From assembly GCA_005503065.1 (NCBI GenBank), contig SCOE01000016.1, positions 1 through 64,000 on the forward strand: a stretch of 64,000 nucleotides of DNA, given 5' to 3'. Shown in pieces: positions 8,901 to 16,335 of the stretch. The position numbers were made by a program, and so were the translations under genes. Numbering within the stretch: position 1 is the stretch's first letter; each line of letters begins with the position of its first letter. The stretch is from Comamonadaceae bacterium ALPHA2B (lineage in GTDB: Bacteria; Pseudomonadota; Gammaproteobacteria; Burkholderiales; Burkholderiaceae_C). A model generated the notes under the pieces. The model did not search any database. It saw only the letters and a program-made list of their open reading frames with translations, and was not told the DNA's origin.

Positions 8901-9721
8901 TCGCGCTGCGCCCGGCTGTAGCGCGGGTGCAGGGCCGAGAGCTTGATCGAGATGCCCGGACCGCCGACCACGCCCGCACCGGCCGAGGCGGCGCCGATGG
9001 CGTCGATGGCGGCCTCGTAGGCCGCGAGGTAGCGGCGCGCATCGGCGTCGGTGAGCGCGGCCTCGCCGAGCATGTCGTACGAATAGCGAAAGCCCCGCGC
9101 CTCCTGCCGCCGGGCGTTGGCCAGGGCCTCGTCGATGGTCTCGCCGGTGACGAACTGCTCGCCCATGAGACGCATGGCCATGTCCACGCCCTTGCGGATC
9201 AGCGGCTCGCCGCCACGCGCCAGCACGCGCCCCAGCGCACCGCCGAGCGCCGTCTCGTTGTGCGTGGCGACCAGCTTGCCCGTGAGCACGAGCCCCCAGG
9301 TCGCGGCATGGACGAAGAGCGAGGGGCTGCCGCCCACGTGCGCCTGCCAGTCGCCGGGGCCCAGCTTGTCGCGGATGAGCGCGTCGCGCGTGGCGCGGTC
9401 GGGGATGCGCAGCAGCGCCTCGGCCAGGCACATGAGCGCCACGCCCTCCTGCGACGACAGCGAGTAGGCCTGCAACAGCCCCTGCACCAGCCCGGCCTTG
9501 CCGACCTGCGGGTGCGCGCGCAGGCCTTCGGCGAGGCGTCGGGCGAGCGCGTGGGCGGCTTGCGCCTGCGCGGGTGACAGGCGTGCCTCGGGCAGGAGTG
9601 CGGCGAGCTGCTCGGGCTCCGGGCGGCGGCAAGCGGCGGAGATGGCGGCGCGCAGCGGGCCTTGGGCCTGCAGCTGCAGGTCGAAGGGCGCGTCGTGTGC
9701 AGCGGCGGGGTCAGCGGTCAT
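5999..9721 (-). CDS. putA: Bifunctional proline dehydrogenase / L-glutamate gamma-semialdehyde dehydrogenase
   Basis: 1240 aa. The N-terminal half is the FAD proline dehydrogenase barrel (SYDMLGEAALTDADARRY, GISIKLSALHPRYSRAQRE, MVRLVKGAYWDSEIKRA, FATHNAHTLAAI). The second half is the aldehyde dehydrogenase: ISPWNFPLAIFTGQ, FTGSTPVARLLQ, ETGGQN with Glu about 810, and the catalytic Cys about 844 in SAGQRCSALRV. It oxidises proline to glutamate at the inner membrane. It lacks the N-terminal ribbon-helix-helix DNA-binding domain of E. coli PutA, so it should not repress itself. That fits the divergent Lrp-type regulator 100 bases away. ATG 9721 is chosen; the upstream extension overlaps the regulator. 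Confidence 0.97.
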   Translation of the reverse strand: MTADPAAAHDAPFDLQLQAQGPLRAAISAACRRPEPEQLAALLPEARLSPAQAQAAHALARRLAEGLRAHPQVGKAGLVQGLLQAYSLSSQEGVALMCLAEALLRIPDRATRDALIRDKLGPGDWQAHVGGSPSLFVHAATWGLVLTGKLVATHNETALGGALGRVLARGGEPLIRKGVDMAMRLMGEQFVTGETIDEALANARRQEARGFRYSYDMLGEAALTDADARRYLAAYEAAIDAIGAASAGAGVVGGPGISIKLSALHPRYSRAQRERVMDALYPRLLALAERARGHDIGLNIDAEEADRLELSLDLLERLCHEPSLAGWHGIGFVIQAYQKRCPQVIDWLVDLGRRSGHRLMVRLVKGAYWDSEIKRAQVDGLADYPVYTRKVHTDVAYIACARRLLAAPDAVFPQFATHNAHTLAAIVQLAGPDFHKGRYEFQCLHGMGEPLYEQVVGERGLNRPCRIYAPVGTHETLLAYLVRRLLENGANTSFVNRVADRSLPIDALIVDPVQAVEAQAREEGALGLPHPRIPAPRALYSDRANSRGLDLASEPVLAELAVALRESAARPAHAAPMLATPIAARAASPVRNPANHGDVVGEVQDATAEDVPAAIAAAQAAFTGWRATPPADRAAILERAADAFESTMPRLLDLLVREAGKTLGNAVAEVREAVDFLRYDAAQLRAAFDNATHRPLGPVVCISPWNFPLAIFTGQVAAALAAGNTVLAKPAEQTPLVAAEAVRLLHAAGVPPGALQLLPGPGETVGAALVADARVQGVLFTGSTPVARLLQRALAGRLGDHGQPVPLIAETGGQNAMVVDSSALVEQVVADVVASAFDSAGQRCSALRVLCVQDDVAERLLAMLRGAMAELALGEPTRLATDVGPVIDAEAQQALLAHIEAMRARGFDVFQAARGANPGADPGTFVPPTLIEIDGIERLEKEVFGPVLHVLRFARSGLDALLQRIAATGYGLTMGVHSRIDETIERVAARAQVGNLYVNRNMVGAVVGVQPFGGEGLSGTGPKAGGPLYLYRLLAQRPLATPLPPQADAQAADGTPARPALRALTAWCRAQQRGDAALCERFAGACVAGVQRVLPGPTGERNVYRLEGRHAVLCLAGDEGDRLAQLAAVLAVGSRALWPESPEARALHAALPAEAQAQVIFTPDWRSSEPTAFDAVLHHGSPGALRAVCEALAARPGAIVGVQGLAPGDAAIVLDRLLLERSLSINTAAAGGNAHLMTIG

Positions 9722-9821
9722 GGCGGCAGGGCAAGCGGTGTGGATTGCTCGATGTTTCCGCAGATTGCACCGAATTTCCGGTCGAAAATCGTCCACTTCA
9801 CCGAACGAATCTCTATCCGCC
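9722..9821. promoter_or_regulatory. putA / Lrp-regulator divergent promoter region
   Basis: These 100 bases separate two divergent starts and hold an A+T-rich island at about 9752-9796, with two TTTCCG words (TTTCCGCAGATTG and TTTCCGGTCGAAAATCG). Such weak, repeated dyads are typical of Lrp/AsnC binding. No footprint-quality operator can be defined by eye. Confidence 0.5.
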
Positions 9822-10292
9822 ATGGCCGACCTCGACCGACTCGACCTGCGCATCCTGGCCGCCCTGCAGGCCGACGGCCGGCTGCCGAACGTGAAGCTGG
9901 CCGAATCGGTGGGGCTGTCGCCCACGGCCGTGCTGGCGCGTGTGCAGCGACTCACGCAGGAGGGCTACATCCTGGGTTACGAGGCGCGGCTGAACCCGGC
10001 CAAGCTGGGCGCGGGGATGCTGGTCTTCGTCGAGGTGTTGCTGGACCGCACGACGCCCAACGTGTTCGACCAGTTCAAGGCCGCGGTGCAGACGCGGCCG
10101 GAGATCCTGGAATGCCACATGGTGGCCGGCGGCTTCGACTACCTGCTCAAGACGCGCAGCGCCGACATGGACCACTACCGCCGCTTCGCGGGCTCGGTCC
10201 TGTGGCAACTGCCGGGCGTGCGCGAGACGCGCACCTATGCCGTGATGGAGGAGGTGAAGACCTCCTCGCGGCTGCATCTGCCCGGCGTTTGA
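9822..10292 (+). CDS. Lrp/AsnC family transcriptional regulator, probably of putA
   Basis: 156 aa. The N-terminal helix-turn-helix reads LDLRILAALQADGRL...LAESVGLSPTAVLARVQRL, followed by the alpha/beta RAM (ligand-sensing) domain with the typical VECHMVAGGFDYLL-like segment (here ECHMVAGGFDYLLK) and the end RETRTYAVMEEVK. The pair putA/Lrp-type activator facing each other is the usual arrangement of PutR/BkdR-like regulators, which activate proline use when proline binds. That role is inferred from position. The ATG at 9822 leaves a 100 base shared promoter. Confidence 0.93.
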   Translation: MADLDRLDLRILAALQADGRLPNVKLAESVGLSPTAVLARVQRLTQEGYILGYEARLNPAKLGAGMLVFVEVLLDRTTPNVFDQFKAAVQTRPEILECHMVAGGFDYLLKTRSADMDHYRRFAGSVLWQLPGVRETRTYAVMEEVKTSSRLHLPGV

Positions 10293-10307
10293 AGGCCGCG
10301 GGTCGTT

Positions 10308-10673
10308 TCAGCGCAGCCCGAAGCGCGTCATCAGCCGACGTTGCGGCGAGCGGCTGCGCTGCCAGGCCCCGTAGGCCCACCAGGCGACCGCGCCGAGGCC
10401 GATGACGGCCGACGAGGCCAATGCCACCGGGGTGGGCCGGCGCCACACCGGCCGCTCCTCCACCGCAGCCGTCGGCGCTTCCCTGCGCGGTGCGGCGGCG
10501 GGAGGCTCGCTCACGGTGACGGACACCGGGTCGCTGGCCGGGAAGGACTCGGCAATCGCCTGGTCGAGGGTGTTGTCGTCGGGCTGGGGCGTGCGGGCGC
10601 TGGCGACCTTTTCGGCCTGCGCAGGGTGCTCCGCGGTGGGGAAGGCGAAGGCGGGTGGCGATTGGTCGTTCAT
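10308..10673 (-). CDS. Small membrane-anchored protein with a SFPASDP motif
   Basis: 121 aa. The first 75 residues are polar and Pro/Ala-rich and contain LDQAIAESFPASDPVSV, a motif I associate with short uncharacterised Burkholderiales proteins. Residues 82-103 (TPVALASSAVIGLGAVAWWAYG) form one membrane segment, with a basic tail RSPQRRLMTRFGLR. ATG 10673 has AAGGAG 11 bases upstream, a good ribosome site. Its 3' end faces the Lrp gene with a 15 base gap. Function unknown. Confidence 0.75.
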   Translation of the reverse strand: MNDQSPPAFAFPTAEHPAQAEKVASARTPQPDDNTLDQAIAESFPASDPVSVTVSEPPAAAPRREAPTAAVEERPVWRRPTPVALASSAVIGLGAVAWWAYGAWQRSRSPQRRLMTRFGLR

Positions 10674-10814
10674 GGTGGGGACTCCTTGGTCTGGGTCGGT
10701 CGTCGTGCAATGCGAACCACATGAGGCTGCGCCCACGTCATCCGGCGCCCTGTGGGAGGAGCCCGCGATGCGGGTAGGAGTGCGCGCACGCCACAGGCTT
10801 GGCACCGCTTGGGC

Positions 10815-10881
10815 GCAAAGTGCAATCGGGCTGTGGCGCTTGCTGTGTCTGCGTTGCGGCCGAAATCGTCACGTTCGTTAC
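10815..10881 (+). repeat. GTGCAATCG / TCGTCAC repeat, copy S2
   Basis: AAGTGCAATCGGGCTG begins at 10818 and TCGTCACGTTCGTTAC at 10866, a spacing of 48 bases identical to copies S1 and S3. The interior differs from S1, so it is the two ends and their distance that are kept. Confidence 0.6.
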
Positions 10882-11030
10882 TTTCTTGGTTCGCAGCCTT
10901 CTGAGGCTTTGACTGGGGGCTCGCTCCGTCGTTGCGGCTGATTGGCCAGCACGACGCACGGGGGCGCTGGCGGCGGCCGCACCGAACCGCTGCGCTGCAC
11001 TTTCTTCTTCCCTCTTTGAGTGCCCCATCC

Positions 11031-11090
11031 CCGTTCGCGCTGAGCCTGTCGAAGCGCTGCGCAGGGTTTCGACAAGCTCAACCCGAACGG
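11031..11090. repeat. REP-type inverted pair (REPIN-like)
   Basis: CCGTTCGCGCTGAGCCTGTC (from 11031) and its near reverse complement ending CAAGCTCAACCCGAACGG (to 11090) flank a 10 base loop region. This is the widespread GTTCGGGCTGAGCTTGTCGAA-type repetitive extragenic palindrome, arranged head to head. No RAYT transposase gene is in the window. Confidence 0.8.
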
Positions 11091-11406
11091 CTGGGACAAG
11101 ACCAAAGGTTGGAGGTGAGGGGCAGAGAAGAGCCGCGACCAAACCGAACGCGCCCCCGTCGTGCCGGCCGATCAACCCCACCGTCCAGGCCGGTGGTGCC
11201 GGTGTGCGGGCGCAGGCGCCATTCGCGGCGCCGTGCAGTGCCCCAAGCGCGTCGATTCCAGGCGAGCACATCCGTTGTGCCGCACGACAGTCAGCGCGAG
11301 CCTGCGCCGGAGAACGCATACCGGCGCCGCCGGCCGGGTTCAGGCCCACGGCGCTCGTGCCGACCAGCCGAAGAGCCCCAACAAACCCAACCAAGGACTC
11401 GAAAAG

Positions 11407-11473
11407 CAGAAGTGCAATCGCCCGCCAGCGCAAGCCAGCCGGGCATCACAGCCAAACTCGTCACAAACGTGAC
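11407..11473 (+). repeat. GTGCAATCG / TCGTCAC repeat, copy S3
   Basis: AAGTGCAATCG begins at 11410 and TCGTCACAAACGTGAC at 11458, again 48 bases apart. In this copy the right block is itself a dyad, GTCACAAACGTGAC. It lies 15 bases downstream of the stop codon of the AsmA-like gene, which is on the other strand. Confidence 0.6.
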
Positions 11474-11488
11474 GATCTCCGCCAAGGC

Positions 11489-12871
11489 TCAGCGCGAATT
11501 CGACTTGTTGCGCCGCGCCGCCTTCTTCGCCGGCGCATCCTCGCTGCCGAACAGGCGCTCCAACTTCTGCCCGATGCGCGCGCCGATGGCCGTGCCCACG
11601 CCCGGCAGCACCGCACTGCCGGCCGCCGCGCCCGCCAGCGCGCCGCCGGTCAGCGACAGCTCGGGCTTGTCCAGCGTGCCGCCGAGCTTGAGCGGGAACC
11701 CCACCACGCCGTCGACCAGATCGACCGCCACGTCGCCCTGCAGCCGGCGGTTGAGCACGCGCACGTCGCCGCTCGCCGTCAGCACCCCCGAGCGTGCACG
11801 CAGGTCGATGTAGTGCAGCGCGATGCCGTCCCCCGTGTTTTGCGTGTCCAGCGTGCCGGTGAGCTCGTCCAGCACCGTCTGGCCCTCGCGCTGCGTGCCG
11901 GCCGTGCTCACCGTGCGGGCCAGGTCGAAGCGCCGCAGCGTGGCCGGATGCACCTTGAAGCGCGTGCGGGTGTGCAGGCTGCGCACCAGTTCGCCCACAT
12001 GCTCGCCATTGGCCTCCAGCGTGGTCTCGCCCGACATGCGGCCGGCCACGGCCGAGTGGCGGCCGAAGGCACCGGTGAGTGCTTCCAGGTCGATGTCCTT
12101 CGGCGCCAGCTGGGCCGTCAGGCGCATGCGGCCGTCGGGTTCGGTCGCCAAGGTGGCGTCGCCATCCCAGCTGCCGCCACCGACCTCCACGGCGACGCGC
12201 CAGCGCTCGGTGCCCACGTCACCCTGGCCGGCGCTGTCGTCGATCACCTCGCCGTCCCGCGTGATGTGTGCGCGCGCCGGCGGCGACACGCCGGGCCGCT
12301 CGACCTGCACCTCGCGCGGGCGCCAGCGGCTGCCGAACTCGATCTCGCCGTCGTAGGCCAGGCCGATCCCGCGGCGGTCGATCCACGACACGTCGCTGAA
12401 GCGCACCGTGTGCACGGGGATGTCGGCGAGCGTCCAGCTCGACGCGGCCGGCGGATCGTCGGCACGCTTCTCGCGCCCGCGGAAGGCCCGCACCGACGCG
12501 CGCGGCAGCACCAGGCCCTCGACCTCCAGGCGCGAGATCTCGATGCGGCGCTGCAGCAGCGAACGCCACTGCGGGTACACCGCCAGCCGGCGCAGCGTGA
12601 TCGGCTGGTCCTGCTGCGTGGCCACATCGCGGAACTCGATGACCGGCACCGGACGCAGCGCCCAACGGGCGTTGCCGATGGTCAGCGCGACGCCGAAGCG
12701 CCGCTCGAACTCCTGTGCCGTGCGCTGCGCGACCTCGTCGTCGTCGGGCAGCCAGGCCATCAGGGCCACCACCGCCAGCACCACGGCGCCGAGCACGCCC
12801 AGGCCGCCCCAGGCCAGCCAGCGGGCGGGGCGGCGTCTGCGGGCCGGCGGGGGCGCGGCGGGTGCATCCAT
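11489..12871 (-). CDS. AsmA-family inner-membrane-anchored periplasmic protein
   Basis: 460 aa. A Pro/Arg-rich start is followed by one membrane segment (WLAWGGLGVLGAVVLAVVALMAW, about residues 18-40). A long beta-rich periplasmic region then has AsmA features: FERRFGVALTIGNARW, the ISRLEVEGLVLPRA type of strand, and a C-terminal domain with the LNRRLQGDVAVDLVDGVVG and FPLKLGGTLDKPEL segments. AsmA-like proteins are thought to bridge the periplasm and move phospholipid. The C-terminus is basic (APAKKAARRNKSNSR). It stands alone, divergent from the thioesterase gene. Confidence 0.82.
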   Translation of the reverse strand: MDAPAAPPPARRRRPARWLAWGGLGVLGAVVLAVVALMAWLPDDDEVAQRTAQEFERRFGVALTIGNARWALRPVPVIEFRDVATQQDQPITLRRLAVYPQWRSLLQRRIEISRLEVEGLVLPRASVRAFRGREKRADDPPAASSWTLADIPVHTVRFSDVSWIDRRGIGLAYDGEIEFGSRWRPREVQVERPGVSPPARAHITRDGEVIDDSAGQGDVGTERWRVAVEVGGGSWDGDATLATEPDGRMRLTAQLAPKDIDLEALTGAFGRHSAVAGRMSGETTLEANGEHVGELVRSLHTRTRFKVHPATLRRFDLARTVSTAGTQREGQTVLDELTGTLDTQNTGDGIALHYIDLRARSGVLTASGDVRVLNRRLQGDVAVDLVDGVVGFPLKLGGTLDKPELSLTGGALAGAAAGSAVLPGVGTAIGARIGQKLERLFGSEDAPAKKAARRNKSNSR

Positions 12872-12974
12872 GCGGCGCAGCTTAGACGCTGGCGCGACGC
12901 CCGCCTGTCAGTCGCCGTCGCTATAGTTCCGGGCCGCCGGCGCCGCGCCGGACATCCCCCCCTTGGAGACCTGC

Positions 12975-13394
12975 ATGCGCATCTGGAAGAAAGACGTGTC
13001 CGTCGACGAACTCACCCGCAGCCACGCGAAGACCGCGGTCGAGCGGCTCGGCATCGAGTTCCTGGAGGTCGGCGACGACTTCATCCGCGCCCGCGTACCG
13101 GTGGACGAGCGCACCGTGCAGCCCTTCCGCATCCTGCATGGCGGCGTCTCGGTGGTGCTGGCCGAGACGCTGGGCTCCTGCGGCGCGCATTACTCCGCCC
13201 CCGAAGGCCACCGCGCCGTCGGCCTGGACATCAACGCCAACCACATCCGCTCGGCCAGCAGCGGCTGGGTGACCGGCACCGCCCGCGCCGTGCACATCGG
13301 CCGCACCACCCAGGTGTGGCAGATCGACATGACCAACGACGCGGGGCAGCTGACCTGCGTGTCGCGCATCACGATGGCGGTGCTGCAGGGCTGA
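12975..13394 (+). CDS. Hotdog-fold acyl-CoA thioesterase (YdiI/MenI-like)
   Basis: 139 aa. The segment ILHGGVSVVLAETLGSCGA carries the catalytic Glu of the YdiI/4-hydroxybenzoyl-CoA thioesterase type, and VGLDINANHIRSA with HIGRTTQVWQID match the same family closely. These enzymes hydrolyse aromatic or fatty acyl-CoAs in the cytoplasm as tetramers. GGAG at 12965-12968 sits six bases before ATG 12975, so I start there rather than at TTG 12963. The gene is divergent from the AsmA-like gene. The exact substrate is not predictable. Confidence 0.88.
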   Translation: MRIWKKDVSVDELTRSHAKTAVERLGIEFLEVGDDFIRARVPVDERTVQPFRILHGGVSVVLAETLGSCGAHYSAPEGHRAVGLDINANHIRSASSGWVTGTARAVHIGRTTQVWQIDMTNDAGQLTCVSRITMAVLQG

Positions 13395-13405
13395 TCGAAT
13401 ACGGG

Positions 13406-13523
13406 CAGCCGGACGCAGAGGACGCGAGGGGCTCGCAGAGGGCGCAGAAGAACTCCATTCAAAAGTTTGGCTGTTGTTCTTCTGCGCCCTTGGCGTGATC
13501 TCTGCGCCCTCTGCGTTCGGCTG
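13406..13523. repeat. Long imperfect inverted repeat rich in GCAGAGGGCGCAGA
   Basis: The left arm 13406-13452 (starting CAGCCGGACGCAGAGG, ending GGGCGCAGAAGAAC) pairs with the right arm 13476-13523 (starting GTTCTTCTGCGCCC, ending CTCTGCGTTCGGCTG) around a 23 base loop. Elements built from GCAGAGG-type words are common between genes in proteobacteria. It could also end transcription of the thioesterase gene, but no T-run follows. Confidence 0.75.
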
Positions 13524-13567
13524 TCCGATCCCGCTTCCAGGCATCCAACAACACACAGGAGACATCC

Positions 13568-14851
13568 ATGGGCCTTTTCAGCTGGCGCGAAGTCGCCATG
13601 ACCCCGGGTGCCGTCGTGGCGCCCGACGAGCGGCTGCCGTGGCCGCAGACCGCGGCGATGGGTGTGCAGCACGTCATCGCGATGTTCGGCGCCACGGTGC
13701 TGGCGCCGATCCTGATGGGCTTCAACCCCAACATCGCGATCCTGATGAGCGGCATCGGCACGCTCATCTTCTTCCTCGTCACCGGCGGGCGCGTGCCGAG
13801 CTACCTGGGCTCGAGCTTCGCCTTCATCGGCGTGGTGATCGCGGCCAGCGGCTATGCGGGCAAGGGGCCGAACGGCAACCTCGCGGTGGCGCTGGGCGGC
13901 ATCGTGGCCTGTGGCGTCGTCTACATCCTCATCGGCGCCATCGTGCAGGCCATTGGCACCGGCTGGATCGAGCGCTTCATGCCGCCGGTGGTGACGGGGG
14001 CGGTGGTGGCGGTCATCGGCCTGAACCTCGCGCAGGTGCCGATCAAGAACATGGCACCGACGAACTTCGATGCGTGGATGCAGGCCGTGACCTTCCTGTG
14101 CGTGGGGCTGGTGGCGGTGTTCACGCGCGGCATGGTGCAGCGCCTGCTGATCCTCATCGGGCTGATCCTGGCGAGCATCGTCTACGCGGTGCTGACCAAC
14201 GGCCTGGGCCTGGGCAAGCCGATGGACTTCTCGGGCATCGCGGCCGCCGCCTGGTTCGGCGCACCCACCTTCACCACGCCGGTGTTCGAGGGCAGCGCGA
14301 TGCTGCTGATCGCGCCGGTGGCCGTCATCCTCGTGGCCGAGAACCTGGGGCACCTCAAGGCCGTCACGGCCATGACCGGCCGCAACCTCGACCCGCTGAT
14401 CGGCCGCGCCTTCATCGGCGACGGCATCGCCACGGTGGTGAGCGGCTCGGCCGGCGGCACGGGCGTGACGACCTACGCCGAGAACATCGGCGTGATGGCC
14501 GCGACGCGCATCTACTCGACGGCGGTGTTCGTGGTGGCGGCATTGATCGCGCTGCTGCTGGGCTTCTCGCCGAAGTTCGGCGCGCTGATCCAGGCCATTC
14601 CGCTGCCGGTGATGGGCGGCGTGAGCATCGTGGTGTTCGGCCTCATCGCGGTGGCGGGCGCCAAGATCTGGGTCGACAACAAAGTCGACTTCTCGCAGAA
14701 CCGCAACCTCATCGTGGCGGCCATCACGCTCATCCTCGGCACCGGCGACTTCACGCTCAAGTTCGGCCAGTTCGCGCTGGGCGGCATCGGCACCGCGACC
14801 TTCGGGGCGATCATCCTGTGGGCGCTGCTGGGCAGGTCGAAGAACGCCTAG
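13568..14851 (+). CDS. Nucleobase:cation symporter, UraA/RutG-like uracil or xanthine permease
   Basis: 427 aa, almost wholly hydrophobic, about 14 membrane segments. Family motifs are FGATVLAPILMGFNPNIAI, YLGSSFAFIG, PPVVTGAVVAVIGLNLA, VAENLGHLKAVTAMTGRNLD and the key GTGVTTYAENIGVMAATRIYS segment containing the substrate-binding Glu. These are the NCS2 signatures nearest to UraA/RutG (uracil uptake with protons). AGGAG sits seven bases before the ATG. No pyrimidine genes are adjacent, so uracil is the likely but unproven substrate. Confidence 0.9.
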   Translation: MGLFSWREVAMTPGAVVAPDERLPWPQTAAMGVQHVIAMFGATVLAPILMGFNPNIAILMSGIGTLIFFLVTGGRVPSYLGSSFAFIGVVIAASGYAGKGPNGNLAVALGGIVACGVVYILIGAIVQAIGTGWIERFMPPVVTGAVVAVIGLNLAQVPIKNMAPTNFDAWMQAVTFLCVGLVAVFTRGMVQRLLILIGLILASIVYAVLTNGLGLGKPMDFSGIAAAAWFGAPTFTTPVFEGSAMLLIAPVAVILVAENLGHLKAVTAMTGRNLDPLIGRAFIGDGIATVVSGSAGGTGVTTYAENIGVMAATRIYSTAVFVVAALIALLLGFSPKFGALIQAIPLPVMGGVSIVVFGLIAVAGAKIWVDNKVDFSQNRNLIVAAITLILGTGDFTLKFGQFALGGIGTATFGAIILWALLGRSKNA

Positions 14852-14927
14852 TTGCCGACGTCGGCGCTTGCGCGCCGCTACAGCCGGCACGCTGGCTGCA
14901 CTCGCAGGTGGCTCGCCTGCCTGCCGC

Positions 14928-16335
14928 TCAGTTCGGCCGGACATTCGAGCCAGCAAGCTTGAGTTGGCCCTTGGCAAAACTCTGCAACTTGCTCTGCTTG
15001 ACCTGCGTGTTGCTCAGGTCCACCAACCGATTGATCGTGTTGCCCATGAGTTCGAGTTGATCGATGCGGCTGTTGCTCAGGTCGAGGGCGCCAATTTCGT
15101 TGCCTTGCAGGATCACCTGGCCCGCATTCAGTGCGCCAGCGTCAAAGATGGGGAACTTGCTTCCGCGTACCACATAGCTGTGCGTGATCACGGGTTGAGG
15201 TGTCTTGACGTTGGGATCAAATCCTCCTGCAACGAGGACCCGTGCGAGCAGATCACTGCCAAACGCACAGTTGTCGATCAACACACTCTTGAAGGCACCA
15301 GCGTATACGTAGTTGGTGGCATTGATGTCGCTAGAGCCACCATACAACTGGCTGTCCTTGAGTCTGAAGTTGCCTGCGTTCTCCTTGATGCCTAGCTTGA
15401 TGTGCCCTCCTCGCACCCGTTCCATCACCACATCCCCCTTGACCGTCGCCCCGCTCAGATCGAGGTGCTCCAAAACGGTGTCGCGGATGGTCAGGGATTG
15501 GAGATAGCTCGATGGCGCTTCAACAATCCCACGCAGCTTGCAGTTCTCGATCCACACCTCAGAACTTTGATAGGCGTCACCGCTGCTTGCTCGACTGTCA
15601 GTACGAAGCCTGACATTCTCGAGCGTACAGTCGCTCAAGGTCAGTCGCGCAAATCCGAACACCGAGAACCACTTGACCTTGCATCGCAAGTACTCGGCCT
15701 CTCCCTCGGTACCCATCGTGCCCCAGTGATTGCGATCATCCGCGCCTTCAAACTTGCAATCCTCGAAGCGCACCGCCTTGCTTCCTGGCTCTGTCCCGAT
15801 ATTGACTTCTCCGCCCAAGGCTTCGCACTTTGAAAAGACCACATCCTGAGCCACGCCCCAATCGATGATGGCCGAGAAGCGGCAGCTTTCGAATTGGCAG
15901 TGACGTAGCCCATCGAGCTTGATTTCGTAAGCCCCGACGAAATCACAGTTCACGAAGCGAACGTTGCGCCAAACCTGGGTGTCGAAGGTCTCGCCGTTGA
16001 ATAGCGCCCCTTCCACCACCAACGGTGCATCTCCTGTTTCCTGCTTCCTTAGTTCCGGATCCTTGACGTCGACCATGTCACCAAAACTGTGAACGCCGAC
16101 GAATTCGCAATCGTCGAAAGTGGTGGTCTCCAGCCGATCTAGCTTCGTTTCGTAGCCACCTCGAAAGCTGCAGTTCTTGAATTGAATGTTCTTCCAGACC
16201 AGACCTTTGAAGTCCACGCCACTGAAGTCGGCATCCTCGATGATCAACAGGCTGTCGCCCGTTTCTTTCTTGCGACGCTCAGGGTCCTGAAGGTAATCGT
16301 AGGTCCTTCCGAAGCTCTTGATGTTTCGTTTGCCA
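14928..16335 (-). pseudogene. 5'-truncated pentapeptide-like repeat protein in a type VI secretion remnant
   Basis: The frame holds about 465 residues rich in F-x-x-C-x-F motifs (FKNCSFRGG, FDDCEFVGV, FVNCDFVGA, FESCRFSAI, FEDCKFEGA), that is, right-handed beta-helix repeats. No ATG/GTG start with a ribosome site exists between the vgrG junction (about 16335) and the first repeat, so the 5' end seems lost. Residues near the start and about 80 later repeat each other (SFG..DPERRKKETGD and SFG..DPELRKQETGD). Base composition is near 53% G+C, far below the neighbours, which points to transfer. Its product was probably an effector, adaptor or immunity protein linked to VgrG; this is inference. 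Confidence 0.65.

Larger units (their letters stand above)
10674..11488. other. 815 base gene-free, repeat-rich stretch
   Basis: No reading frame here has a convincing start or protein-like content. The stretch contains two copies (S2, S3) of the 48-bp-spaced repeat, a REP-type inverted pair at 11031-11090, and a larger imperfect inverted repeat whose arms are 10938-10967 and 11150-11175, centred on that pair. The short frames across it encode REP-derived peptides (LSLSKPCAALRQAQRE) and are spurious. It may be decayed mobile DNA. Confidence 0.65.

Noticed and set aside
6347-9577. Very long plus-strand reading frame (1076 codons) opposite putA
   Set aside because: It lies wholly antisense to a well-matched putA, is rich in Arg/Gly/His/Gln with no domain, and is the usual shadow of high-G+C codon use.
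10878-11105. Minus-strand 75-codon frame in the gene-free region
   Set aside because: It encodes REP-derived peptide (LSLSKPCAALRQAQRE) and has no ribosome site.
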